Below are positions 1 to 8,547 of a stretch of DNA of 64,000 nt, piece by piece. The translations under genes were made by a program, and so were the position numbers. Source of the stretch: Flavobacteriales bacterium (GTDB taxonomy: Bacteria > Bacteroidota > Bacteroidia > Flavobacteriales_F > PHOS-HE28); assembly GCA_016705955.1 (NCBI GenBank), contig JADJKO010000003.1, positions 310,001 to 374,000 of the forward strand, written 5' to 3'. Each line of letters begins with the position of its first letter. The first letter of the stretch is position 1. The notes under the pieces were generated by a model. The model made no database searches. It was not told the DNA's origin and saw only the letters and a program-made list of their open reading frames with translations.

Positions 1-260
1 CCTCCGTGCGCGACGAGAACGGCTCATGGACCTACACCTTCCGCATGCCAGAGGAGAAACACTTGCTGGTTCAAAAGGGAAGTATCTGCATCAATGGCGT
101 GAGCCTCACCATCGCATCGCTCGATGACGGGTCCTTCACCGTCGCGATCATTCCTTACACGCACGCGCACACCACGTTCCGTGACCTGAAGCGCGGTGAT
201 CACGTGAACCTGGAGTTCGATGTGTTGGGGAAGTACGTGGCGCGAATGCTCGCCCGCTGA
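1..260 (+). CDS. ribE: Riboflavin synthase alpha chain, C-terminal part (5' truncated by window edge)
   Basis: The reading frame is open to the left edge and ends at a TGA at 258-260. The visible ~85 residues match the second lumazine-binding repeat of riboflavin synthase: a KGSICINGVSLT segment, an IIPYTHAHTTF segment and the terminal GDHVNLEFDVLGKYVARML. In the family these strands bind lumazine, and the enzyme dismutates two 6,7-dimethyl-8-ribityllumazine molecules to riboflavin in the cytoplasm. A GTG at position 6 should not be taken as the true start, because the N-terminal repeat must lie outside the window. The gene abuts the convergent aminopeptidase gene with no spacer at all; the two stop codons are adjacent. 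Confidence 0.9.
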   Translation, partial: SVRDENGSWTYTFRMPEEKHLLVQKGSICINGVSLTIASLDDGSFTVAIIPYTHAHTTFRDLKRGDHVNLEFDVLGKYVARMLAR

Positions 261-2186
261 TCACGCTTTCACGAAGCGCAACGTGTACGTCCGATCGTTC
301 GACCTTAAGCGAACGGTGTAACACCCGGCTACGAGATCCGCAGCGTTCAGAGGAATGCGAAGTTGATCCACTTGTGGTCGTACTGAACGAACGATCCGTC
401 CGGTGTTGTCGATGATATCCAGATCCACTGCTCCTTGCAATGAAGTGCCGACATGGATCCACGCCGCATCGGCCACGGGGTCGGGGTAGAGCAGGAGCAG
501 GTCGTTGTTCCCGAATGCGCCTTCCGGTACTTGCAGCACGAGGTTCTGTCCGCTCAGGATCCACAAGTCCGGATCGAAGAGTGCGCTATCCGCCTGGAAG
601 GAGAGGTTGAAGGAATAGGTCTGTCCGTTGGAGGTATGATCAAGGATCCTCGTCTCCTCCGTCGTGGCGTTCTTGAAATGGATCGGAACCGGCATCTCGA
701 AGAAGTCCACGCTCGGGTGCGACGTGGTCTGGTCCAATTGCACACTCATGTCACCGTTCGCCGCTTGGCTCCAGACCAAACCATAGGTCGGGAAACCTTC
801 ACCCACATACCAATCGGCCACGAATTCGGAAAGGTCAAGTCCACTAGTGGCTTCGAGGTGTGCGATGAATTCCGAAGTGAGCGCACTGCTGTTGCGATGC
901 AGTGGATCGTTCAGGTAGTTGTTCACGCCTTGGAAGAAATTGTCATCACCGCAAACCCAACGAAGCATGTGCAGCACGTACGCTCCCTTCGCGTAGGTGA
1001 GGCGGCTATCGAACAAACGGTTGATGGAGGTGGTGTCCGTTACCAATACGCTTCCACCGGGCTGTGACGTGATGTAACTCTTGCGTTCGGCCTTGAAGGG
1101 CATCCAGTATTGCGGTGCGAGGTGCTCGTAGCACAAGCCGCTGAGGTAGGTCGCCCATCCTTCATTCAACCAGAGGTCCTGCCAACTGCCGCAGGTCACC
1201 AGATCACCGAACCACTGGTGGGCTAGTTCATGCGCTAGGAGCTCATAGCTGTATCCGCCGAGGAAGGTCATGGTCTGGTGCTCCATGCCGCCCGACCACG
1301 ACATCTGCGCATGCCCGTACTTCTCGTCCGCGAACGGATACTCCCCGAAGAGTTCACTGTACAGTTGCATCTGTTCGATGATGCCCGGTGTCACACCCTC
1401 GGCAGCCCATTGATCCTCGGGGTACACGTAGTTCAGTACTTCCACCGTTGCGCCCGGCAAGGGCACCATGTTGCTGTACACGGAATAGTTCGTGACCGCG
1501 AAGGCCACGAGGTAGTGATCGATCGGATGCCGGTGCCGCCAATGGAAGCGCACAGTGCCATTGCCGAGGTCCGTTTCCTCTACGAGCAGGCCGTTGCCCG
1601 CAACACGTTGGCCCGATGGAACGACCACGATCACATCGAGCGAGTCCGCTTTGTCGTTGAGGTCCTGTTTGCACGGCCACCAATCACGCGCGCCGTACGG
1701 CTCGCTCAGGGTCCAGATCACCGGAGCGCCGTTGTGTTCATCCTGTACGAAGGATCCGAAACCGGTGTCCGGTGGAACACCGCCGTAGGTGATGGAAAGC
1801 GAATCGAGCTGGCCGACGACCAACGTGGAAGGCAACGTGACCGAGAGTAGATCACCCGCATGCATGAACGGGACCGTGGTGCCTTGGTGTTCCACGGAAC
1901 TGACGACCAGGTCACCGCTCAGGTCGAAGATCACTTCATCGAGGTCCATGGTCGCGGTGAAGTAGTGCGTGGCCACACCACTGATGGCGCGCACCGACGG
2001 ATCCGCGTTCAGCTCCAGCCGATGGTAACGCAGGTCGTATCCACGCGTCGGGTTCCCGCTCTTGGCCTGCGGAAGGACGCGGACCCGTTCGCTGTTCGCG
2101 ATCTCGTGCAGGGTCCCGGGGTCGAAGGTGATCTGGCCCCAAGCCGCGTTCGCGCAGGCAAGAGTGAGCAGGATGATGGTGCGCAT
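261..2186 (-). CDS. Secreted M1-family zinc aminopeptidase with T9SS sorting domain
   Basis: The 641-residue product begins with a signal peptide (cleavage near WGQ). The N-terminal half is the beta-rich M1 saddle domain. A GGMEH substrate motif lies near residue 299 (canonical GAMEN; here Asn is His), the zinc motif HELAH at about 319-323, and the third ligand in NEGWATY near 342. The last ~80 residues (LLLYPDPVADAAWIHV to the terminal CYTVRLRSNDRTYTLRFVKA) have the look of a type A T9SS C-terminal domain, so export to the cell surface or medium is inferred. I placed the start at the ATG at 2186; in-frame GTG (2192) and TTG (2195) codons lie just upstream. A TACCTTG element sits six bases before the ATG, so the mRNA may be leaderless. 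It is probably its own unit after metF. Confidence 0.88.
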   Translation of the reverse strand: MRTIILLTLACANAAWGQITFDPGTLHEIANSERVRVLPQAKSGNPTRGYDLRYHRLELNADPSVRAISGVATHYFTATMDLDEVIFDLSGDLVVSSVEHQGTTVPFMHAGDLLSVTLPSTLVVGQLDSLSITYGGVPPDTGFGSFVQDEHNGAPVIWTLSEPYGARDWWPCKQDLNDKADSLDVIVVVPSGQRVAGNGLLVEETDLGNGTVRFHWRHRHPIDHYLVAFAVTNYSVYSNMVPLPGATVEVLNYVYPEDQWAAEGVTPGIIEQMQLYSELFGEYPFADEKYGHAQMSWSGGMEHQTMTFLGGYSYELLAHELAHQWFGDLVTCGSWQDLWLNEGWATYLSGLCYEHLAPQYWMPFKAERKSYITSQPGGSVLVTDTTSINRLFDSRLTYAKGAYVLHMLRWVCGDDNFFQGVNNYLNDPLHRNSSALTSEFIAHLEATSGLDLSEFVADWYVGEGFPTYGLVWSQAANGDMSVQLDQTTSHPSVDFFEMPVPIHFKNATTEETRILDHTSNGQTYSFNLSFQADSALFDPDLWILSGQNLVLQVPEGAFGNNDLLLLYPDPVADAAWIHVGTSLQGAVDLDIIDNTGRIVRSVRPQVDQLRIPLNAADLVAGCYTVRLRSNDRTYTLRFVKA

Positions 2187-2216
2187 GAGCACCAAGGTAC
2201 GTTGGGAAAAGGTGCG

Positions 2217-3169
2217 CTAGAACACCTTCTCCACGATGGTGCGCACGGCTTCGCTGCGGCCCATGGTGTAGAAGTGCAGGCACGGTGCCTTGCGGGCGAT
2301 CAATTCCTTGGACTGTCCGATCGCCCATTCGATCCCCACGCGCTTCACTTCAAGGTCGGTCCTGCACTTCACCAGCTCGGATGCGAACGCATCGGGCAGA
2401 TCCACGCGGAAGGTCTTCGGCAGGAAGGCGATATGGTTGAGCGTGGTGATCGGCTTCAACCCGGGAATGATCGGCACGGTGATCCCTGCTTCGCGACAGA
2501 GATCCACGAAGTGGAAGTACTTGGCGTTGTCGAAGAACATCTGCGTCACGAGGTATTGCGCACCTGCCGCCACCTTCTCCTTCAAGTAGGCGATGTCCAC
2601 GTTGAGGTTGAGCGCTTCGGGGTGCTTCTCCGGATAACATGCAGCACCCACGCACAGGTCGGTGGCAGCCGCCTCCTGCTCTTCATCATGCAGGTATTTC
2701 CCGCGGTTCAATCCGTCTATCTGGCGGATCAGGTCCACCGCGTACGCATGACCATCGCGCTCGGGAATGAAGCGTGCTTCGTTCTTGATCGCATCACCGC
2801 GCAAGGCGAGCACGTTGTCGATCCCCAGGAAGTTCAATTCGATCAATGCATCCTCGGTGTCCTCCTGGCTGAAGCCGCCGCAGATCAGGTGCGGTACGGT
2901 GTCGATGTTGTACTTCGCCTTGATGGTGGCACAAATGCCCACCGTGCCCGGACGCTTGCGCAGGCGGATCTTCTGCAACAATCCGTGGCCACGCTCTTTG
3001 TAGATCACCTCCTCGCGGTGGTAGGTCACGTTGATGAAGCTCGGCTTGAACTCCGTCAACGGATCGATCCCCTGGTAAATGGACTTGATGTCCTTCCCCT
3101 TCAACGGGGAAGGATCTCGAAAGAGAACAGGGTCTTGTCCGCCTTCCGGAGATGGTCGATGACCTTCAT
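2217..3169 (-). CDS. metF: Methylenetetrahydrofolate reductase, with a one-base frameshift near the N-terminus
   Basis: This is the flavoenzyme that reduces 5,10-methylene-THF to 5-methyl-THF for methionine synthesis. From 2217 to about 3104 the frame encodes nearly the whole TIM barrel: FINVTYH, the ICGGFSQEDTEDAL and NVLALRGD segments, LCVGAACYPEKHPEA, and QYLVTQMFFDNAKYFHF. The expected start, ATG at 3169, opens a frame encoding MKVIDHLRKADKTLFSFEILP, which carries the FSFEILPP-type catalytic Glu, but it meets a TGA at 3103-3101. Adding one G to the GGGG run at 3106-3109 would join the two frames into a protein of about 317 residues, the usual size. A perfect -7 box (TACTTTTG) lies at 3200-3193. 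Either an assembly error or a recent disabling deletion is possible. Confidence 0.85.
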
Positions 3170-3192
3170 GCTATGCTGCCGATGAACGGCGG

Positions 3193-3200
3193 CAAAAGTA
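3193..3200 (-). promoter_or_regulatory. Bacteroidota -7 promoter element upstream of metF
   Basis: Read on the minus strand this is TACTTTTG, an exact TAnnTTTG match, ending 23 bases before the metF ATG at 3169. It overlaps the T-rich tail of the terminator of the preceding gene, so termination and initiation signals are packed together here. Confidence 0.55.
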
Positions 3201-3204
3201 GAAA

Positions 3205-3225
3205 GGCCCCCGACGCGCGGAAGCC
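3205..3225 (-). terminator. Rho-independent terminator after the CHU_C gene ending at 3249
   Basis: On the minus strand GGCTTCCG pairs with CGGGGGCC (8 pairs, two of them G-U) around a five-base loop. It is followed by TTTCTACTTTTG. It lies 24 bases after the stop of the upstream CHU_C-tailed gene. Confidence 0.65.
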
Positions 3226-3248
3226 TTCCTTGGAATGGTTTGTAACAC

Positions 3249-5714
3249 TCAGCGCAGGACAGTGATGTGCCCGGTGTGCTCGGTGCCGTCGTTCAATGTG
3301 AGCACATAGTAGTAGGTGCCATCCGGCAGGTCATCGGCCTTCCACTGGTTCCGGTAGTTCTTCACGTCGTACACCTTGTTGCCCCACCTGCCGAAGATCG
3401 CCAGCTCATTGCTCCAGTACTCGATGTTGTGGATCACGAAATAGTCGTTCTGGTGGTCGCCGTTGGGCGAGATCACGTTCGGGATGGTGATGTCCGGCGG
3501 GTAGATCACATACAGGGCCTGAACGGTATCCACGCAACCGTCGGCGGTGGTCACCACCAAGGTGATGAGGTAGTCATCCGGGTAAGAGAAGAGCTGTGAG
3601 GGCGATTGGGCGCTGCTCCCGCCCACATTGCCGAAGGTCCAATCCCAAGTGGTGATGATCCCACCGGACACCGAGCTCAGGTCCAGGAAATTCACCGTGG
3701 TATTCATAGGCTGCGGAGAGATCGGATCGGTTCCGAATGCAGCCACCGGGCTGCTGGCCACCACCACGCTGAAGGGATCCGACATGCCGGTGCAACCATC
3801 GGTCGTCGTCACTGTAACGGTGTACGTGCCGGTTCCCACGCTGATGCTCGGGTTCTCGGACTGATCCGACCACAAGTAGCTCGCGTAGGGCTCCTCGGTG
3901 GTAAGCACCACCGGAACACCACCGCAACTGAAGTTGGGCCCCACGATCACGGGTTCGGGGTTCGGGGCCACGTTCACCGTGAAGGGATCCGAGGTCAGCG
4001 GACAATTGCCGTAGGCCACGGTCACGGTGTACGTGCCTGCTCCTACGTTCACGTTGCTTCCCACCGCACCGCTCGGGGTCCAGATGTAGGAGTCGAAGCC
4101 CAGTGGTGCATTGAGGTAGGCCACGCCATCCTCGCAGATCAGGTTGTCTCCGGTGATGGTGATCGGCGCCTGTGGCGATGGCGTCACGGTCACAGTGATC
4201 GTAGTGTCATAGGTACACCCGAAGTTGTCGGTCACGGAGAAGGTGTAATCGAAGACACCGGGATCGGCGCCGAAGACCGTTCCGCCCAATGGGTTGTTCG
4301 GGTCCTGGGTGAAATTGGTACCGACCCAACCACAGGAATCGCTAGTGAGGCCGAGGTCCGGCGTGTAGGTGGTGAGACTGGGGAAGAGCGAAGGATCGAA
4401 ATCGAGCGTCCAGTTGCAGATGAACCCGTTGTCGCTCGCCCAAAGGTCCGTCACCGTGAAGGTCCATGTACCATTCAGGTCGCAGCCAACGAAGCCGCTC
4501 ATCGGATTAAGGCTTTCATACGTGCCGGATGGGAGTGTCCCCCCGGCATTCTCCACCCAGGTGCCATTGGTCGCCGTCGGGCTCCAGCAATAGTTGTAAC
4601 AGGTGCCCTGTGCATTGGGCTGGTTGTCGTCATCGACCGGAATGCCGAGGAATGTACCGCCGCCACCTTGCTGGTGGAAGACCACCGTTTGCCCGGTGGG
4701 GCACGTAAGGGAGATCACCAGATCCCCGATGAACGAGTGCTCCATGTCAACACACACGGAGAGCAGGTCATTGATGTCCGTAAGCGTTTGCCCGGGGTTG
4801 AAGTTGGTGAAGGTGATGGAGGTAGGGAACGGGACGCCTTGGTCATCAGGAAGGAAAAGCCCCCCCCCCAAATTCGATTCCGGCAATGCGGACCATTCCA
4901 CAGGAACCGGGTTGGCCAATAGATCGACCGACGTTCCCTGGCAGATCGTCGTGTCCCCTGTTGTGCCCCCGAACAAGGGTGTGGTGCTTACCAGTACCTG
5001 AAGATCCACCAGATTCGTGCTTGCACAATCATTGTCATCGATCACGGTCACTTGCACCACGTATTCGGCCGGGTCGGGGAAGTTGTGCTGCACGATGGGA
5101 CCGCTCGTACTATCCACGGTGCCATCGGCGAAATCCCAGAAATAACGCTCAACGTTGAAACCGGTGGCAGCCGATGAAGCGCTGGCGTCGAAGTTGATCA
5201 CTTCACCTTGGCAGGCCAACAACGGAACACTGCTTCCGAAGGTGGCCGCGGCCGTTGGTGGTTCACAGGGCTGGAAGCAGGTGGTGGCGGCAGCAAAGAC
5301 CCCGGTGCCCGTCCCGTTGCTCGTGAAGACCAAGGTAAGACAGCCGGTCGGGTTGGCGAAGGAGGCGGAGATGATCCCGGGTGAATCGTTCCCGGTCCAT
5401 GTACCGATGAGGGGTTCCGACGTGGAGTTGCCGTCATAGATGCTGAGCTGGTCCAATGGGGCGGTCCCAGCGGTGCTCAGGTTGAAGGTGATCCATTGCA
5501 GGGAAATGGCCGGTCCTCCGGAGCCATCCGGACAAAGCACCAGTGTATAGTCCTCGTTGTTGCTGTAGCCGGAAGCTCCTTCCCCGCCGCTATCCAACAG
5601 GGCACCGGCGCAGGCTTGTACCGAACCATCGGCGATCGTGAAAGCGACTTGTGCCTTTGCTCCGAGAACGGCTAGCGAAACAAGGATGGTTGCGATGCTT
5701 TTCTTCATGTTCAT
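3249..5714 (-). CDS. Large secreted protein: CUB-like, PKD and P-type domains with gliding-motility (CHU_C) C-terminal domain
   Basis: The 821-residue product starts with a signal peptide (MKKSIATILVSLAVLGAKAQ). Next come a CUB-like domain (about 25-135, with IYDGNSTSEPLIG), a PKD domain (WDFADGTV near 180), a subtilisin-type P/Homo B-like domain (about 270-440, with FIGDLVISLTCPTG and the NGTWTFTVTD motif), PKD/Ig-like repeats ending in AYGNCPLTSDPFTVNV and TTDGCTGMSDPF, another PKD domain (WDWTFGN), and a CHU_C domain beginning ITIPNVISPNGDHQND. Such proteins are exported by T9SS and usually act as surface adhesins or matrix; no catalytic residues are evident. The start may be ATG 5714 or 5708. 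The gene follows its paralogue by only 20 bases on the same strand and is probably co-transcribed with it. Confidence 0.85.
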   Translation of the reverse strand: MNMKKSIATILVSLAVLGAKAQVAFTIADGSVQACAGALLDSGGEGASGYSNNEDYTLVLCPDGSGGPAISLQWITFNLSTAGTAPLDQLSIYDGNSTSEPLIGTWTGNDSPGIISASFANPTGCLTLVFTSNGTGTGVFAAATTCFQPCEPPTAAATFGSSVPLLACQGEVINFDASASSAATGFNVERYFWDFADGTVDSTSGPIVQHNFPDPAEYVVQVTVIDDNDCASTNLVDLQVLVSTTPLFGGTTGDTTICQGTSVDLLANPVPVEWSALPESNLGGGLFLPDDQGVPFPTSITFTNFNPGQTLTDINDLLSVCVDMEHSFIGDLVISLTCPTGQTVVFHQQGGGGTFLGIPVDDDNQPNAQGTCYNYCWSPTATNGTWVENAGGTLPSGTYESLNPMSGFVGCDLNGTWTFTVTDLWASDNGFICNWTLDFDPSLFPSLTTYTPDLGLTSDSCGWVGTNFTQDPNNPLGGTVFGADPGVFDYTFSVTDNFGCTYDTTITVTVTPSPQAPITITGDNLICEDGVAYLNAPLGFDSYIWTPSGAVGSNVNVGAGTYTVTVAYGNCPLTSDPFTVNVAPNPEPVIVGPNFSCGGVPVVLTTEEPYASYLWSDQSENPSISVGTGTYTVTVTTTDGCTGMSDPFSVVVASSPVAAFGTDPISPQPMNTTVNFLDLSSVSGGIITTWDWTFGNVGGSSAQSPSQLFSYPDDYLITLVVTTADGCVDTVQALYVIYPPDITIPNVISPNGDHQNDYFVIHNIEYWSNELAIFGRWGNKVYDVKNYRNQWKADDLPDGTYYYVLTLNDGTEHTGHITVLR

Positions 5715-5734
5715 CAATACTGCTTGGCAAGGGG

Positions 5735-8455
5735 TCAACGTAATACGGTGAGATGTCCGGTGTGCTCCGTGCCATCGTTCAGTTTCAATACATAGTAGTA
5801 CGTACCGTCCGGAAGGTCGTCCGCCTTCCATTGATTGCGGTAGTTCTTCACGTCATACACCAAGTTGCCCCAGCGGTTGAAGATGGACAACTCGTTGCTC
5901 CAGAACTCGATGTTCGGGATCACGAAATAATCGTTCTGGTGGTCGCCATTCGGGGAGATCACGTTGGGGATGGTGATGTCCGGTGGGAAGATCACATAGA
6001 TGGTTTGCACGCTATCCACGCAGCCCTGCGCCGTGGTGACGATGAGCGTGACCGCATAGTCCCCCGGCGAAGTGAAGGTCCATTCAGGTGAAGGATCGTT
6101 GCTGCCGCCCCCGGTTGTGTTGAACGTCCAAGCCCAGCCAGTGATCGTAGTGCCCTGCACCGTGGAAGCATCCGTGAAGTCCACCGTGGTGCCGATCGGC
6201 TGTGGTGACAACGGTGTGGTGTTGAAGGCCGCGAATGGATCGTTAGCCACCACAACGCCATAAGGCGCCGATGTGCCATTGCATCCCAAGGCGTCCGTCA
6301 CGGTCACCGTGTAGGAACCAGTGCCCACCGTGGTGCTCGCGCCGTTGCTGCCATTGCTCCATGCATAGTTCGCGAATGGTTCTGTGGTGGTGAGATCCAC
6401 CTGATCACCGCCGCAGCTGAAGTCCGGACCGGTGATCACAGGCACCGGGTTCGGCGAAACCGCCACATTGAAGGTGTTGGAGAAGGTGGTGCATGGACCG
6501 ATGCTCGCTGAAACGAAGTAGGAACCAGCGGTGACATTGATCGTTTGCCCGAACGAGTTGTTGTTCCATGAATACGTTTCGAAGCCCGGCGTGGCCGAGA
6601 TAGTGGCGATCCCATTCTCACAGTACAGCGCATTTCCGGTAATGCTCACCGGCGGTAGGATGATCTCCTGCACGGTGAATGGTGCGGAGGTGTAATCACA
6701 GTTGAGGAATGACGCAGTGACCGTGTACGTTCCCGCAGTGGCGGTAATGTTCGGAGTGCTCACGCCCGTGCTCCACTGATAGGATCCGTAAGGCGTGGCA
6801 TTGATGCTCAACGTCACATCACCTCCTTCACAGTACTGGGTGGGGCCTGCGATCACCGGTGGACCTGGATCGATGTTGTTCACGGTGAAGGGCGCGGAAA
6901 CATTCACGCAACCTTGATAGGTGCCGGACACCGTGAACGTGCCGCCCGTCACTTGGGCTGTATCCCCGCTGGCGCCATTGCTCCATGCGTAACTCTCATA
7001 TCCTGTGGAGGCCACGAGTTCAGGCAGCGGCGTACCGCAATAAGTGCTCGGCCCAGTGATCGTCAGCGCGGGTGGAACCACCAGCGTCACGGTGAACGGA
7101 TCGGAGGTGAGTTGGCACAGGCCGATCCCTGCGGTCACCGAATAGGTCCCGGCTTGGTTCACCGTGATCGACGGACCGCTTTGGCCGTTGCTCCATGTGA
7201 AGCTTGAAAAGGGGCCGGTGGCCGTGAGTGTGACTGTCTGTCCGCTACAGATCGCTGCATTGCCTTGGATCCCTGGTGGATCGGATGGCGGTGGGATCAC
7301 TTCGATCACGATCGGGATGGTGGAGGTCAGGTTCGGGGTTCCATCATCCGTGCCGATGTAGATCACTTGGTGGAATCCGATGTCACCGACGGTCGGGGTG
7401 AACTGTCCCGTGACCGAGGCGACGATCCCGGAGGTGTTCGCGATCTCCACCCAATTGCTCAAGGTCGGTGCGCTGGAACTCGCTACGGTCGTCTGGTTGC
7501 TTTCGGGGGAAAGGAAGGTCAATTCCAGTTCGGCGGTTTGGCCCACACAGGCCCGAAGCGTATCACAGAGGTAGAGGCCTGCAGCGATCGGCGGGATGTT
7601 CGTGGTACTAGTGATGGTCGTGAACACGAAATTCTTGAAGTCCAGCCAGCTTACCCCATCGGTATTGCCGAACGGACCATCGTAATCCGTACCCGCATGG
7701 TCGAAACGTCCGAACTGGATGTAGTCGTTGTTGCTTCCGCGGTTGGCACCTACCGTAGCAGCCGTACCGCCGAATCCTCCAATTCCACCGGACGCGCTAC
7801 CCGTGGTCCACTGCATGTCCTTGTAGCAGAAGCTCACGTTCTTGTCAACTCCGATCACCGGATCCGTACCATCAGTGATGACAAGTTGGAAGGAGTTCAG
7901 CTTATCGGTCATCTGGTTGAAGTACCCGACATCCACCCAATTCACATAGAGCGCCGTGGGTGTGACCTTGTACCACACCTGTCCGCCGTTCGCAGGACGC
8001 GTATCCACATCAGCCCAGAAGGGAGCCACCATCTTGTACTGCGTGCTCGGAAATCCAGAACTGGTGTACGTGCCGAAGGCCTGCACGAAGGAGACGTTCC
8101 CGTTGTTGTTGATGAAGCACGTGTTGTACGTGTCGCCATACAGGTTGAAGGAGAACGGCAGGGTGATGCTCGTAGAGGAGCCGTCATCGTTCGGCTGCAT
8201 CGCCAGAGTGTACGTGGCGTCCGGTTGGATCCAGCAATTGCAATCGTTCGTTCCACCACCACGCTCCTCACCGGCCAAGGGAGGTGTGGAAAAAGGTGGT
8301 GGATCCCCAGCTTCCGGGATCGCGCCAGCGGGCAATGTGCCGTTCAATTTGGCGGCTGCATAGTCGGCCTCACTCAGCACGACGGTCTGCGCACCAACGG
8401 GTGCCGCCTTGAGAAGGAGCACTCCGAGCAGGATGAATATGATGTGCTTCATCAT
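5735..8455 (-). CDS. Large secreted NIDO-domain protein with CHU_C C-terminal domain
   Basis: The 906-residue product has a signal peptide (to about residue 22), a short Pro/Gly-rich stretch, then a CNCWIQPDATYTLAMQPNDD motif opening a nidogen-like (NIDO) region (about 75-285) with INNNGNVSF, PFWADVDTRPANGGQVWYK and FGRFDHAGTDYDGPFGN. A series of Ig-like repeats follows, each containing a CxLTSDPFTV-type strand and a TWSNG or AWSNG motif. A PKD domain and a CHU_C domain (PNVISPNGDHQNDYFVIPN) end the protein. The CHU_C tail is almost identical in protein sequence to that of the downstream gene. T9SS export and a surface adhesion role are inferred from family knowledge. The gene precedes the 3249-5714 gene by 20 bases. 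Confidence 0.86.
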   Translation of the reverse strand: MMKHIIFILLGVLLLKAAPVGAQTVVLSEADYAAAKLNGTLPAGAIPEAGDPPPFSTPPLAGEERGGGTNDCNCWIQPDATYTLAMQPNDDGSSTSITLPFSFNLYGDTYNTCFINNNGNVSFVQAFGTYTSSGFPSTQYKMVAPFWADVDTRPANGGQVWYKVTPTALYVNWVDVGYFNQMTDKLNSFQLVITDGTDPVIGVDKNVSFCYKDMQWTTGSASGGIGGFGGTAATVGANRGSNNDYIQFGRFDHAGTDYDGPFGNTDGVSWLDFKNFVFTTITSTTNIPPIAAGLYLCDTLRACVGQTAELELTFLSPESNQTTVASSSAPTLSNWVEIANTSGIVASVTGQFTPTVGDIGFHQVIYIGTDDGTPNLTSTIPIVIEVIPPPSDPPGIQGNAAICSGQTVTLTATGPFSSFTWSNGQSGPSITVNQAGTYSVTAGIGLCQLTSDPFTVTLVVPPALTITGPSTYCGTPLPELVASTGYESYAWSNGASGDTAQVTGGTFTVSGTYQGCVNVSAPFTVNNIDPGPPVIAGPTQYCEGGDVTLSINATPYGSYQWSTGVSTPNITATAGTYTVTASFLNCDYTSAPFTVQEIILPPVSITGNALYCENGIATISATPGFETYSWNNNSFGQTINVTAGSYFVSASIGPCTTFSNTFNVAVSPNPVPVITGPDFSCGGDQVDLTTTEPFANYAWSNGSNGASTTVGTGSYTVTVTDALGCNGTSAPYGVVVANDPFAAFNTTPLSPQPIGTTVDFTDASTVQGTTITGWAWTFNTTGGGSNDPSPEWTFTSPGDYAVTLIVTTAQGCVDSVQTIYVIFPPDITIPNVISPNGDHQNDYFVIPNIEFWSNELSIFNRWGNLVYDVKNYRNQWKADDLPDGTYYYVLKLNDGTEHTGHLTVLR

Positions 8456-8547
8456 TTTCCGGATTCAGCGTTGCAAGAGTCGCGAAGTCGTTCCAACACC
8501 TTGATAACGGTCGCCAAACTTAACCCAACCGGGCGTTTGGCGCGTTC

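Noticed and set aside
1860..3185. A 441-codon plus-strand frame opposite the M1 peptidase and metF
   Set aside because: It spans parts of two genes on the other strand and has shadow-like composition.
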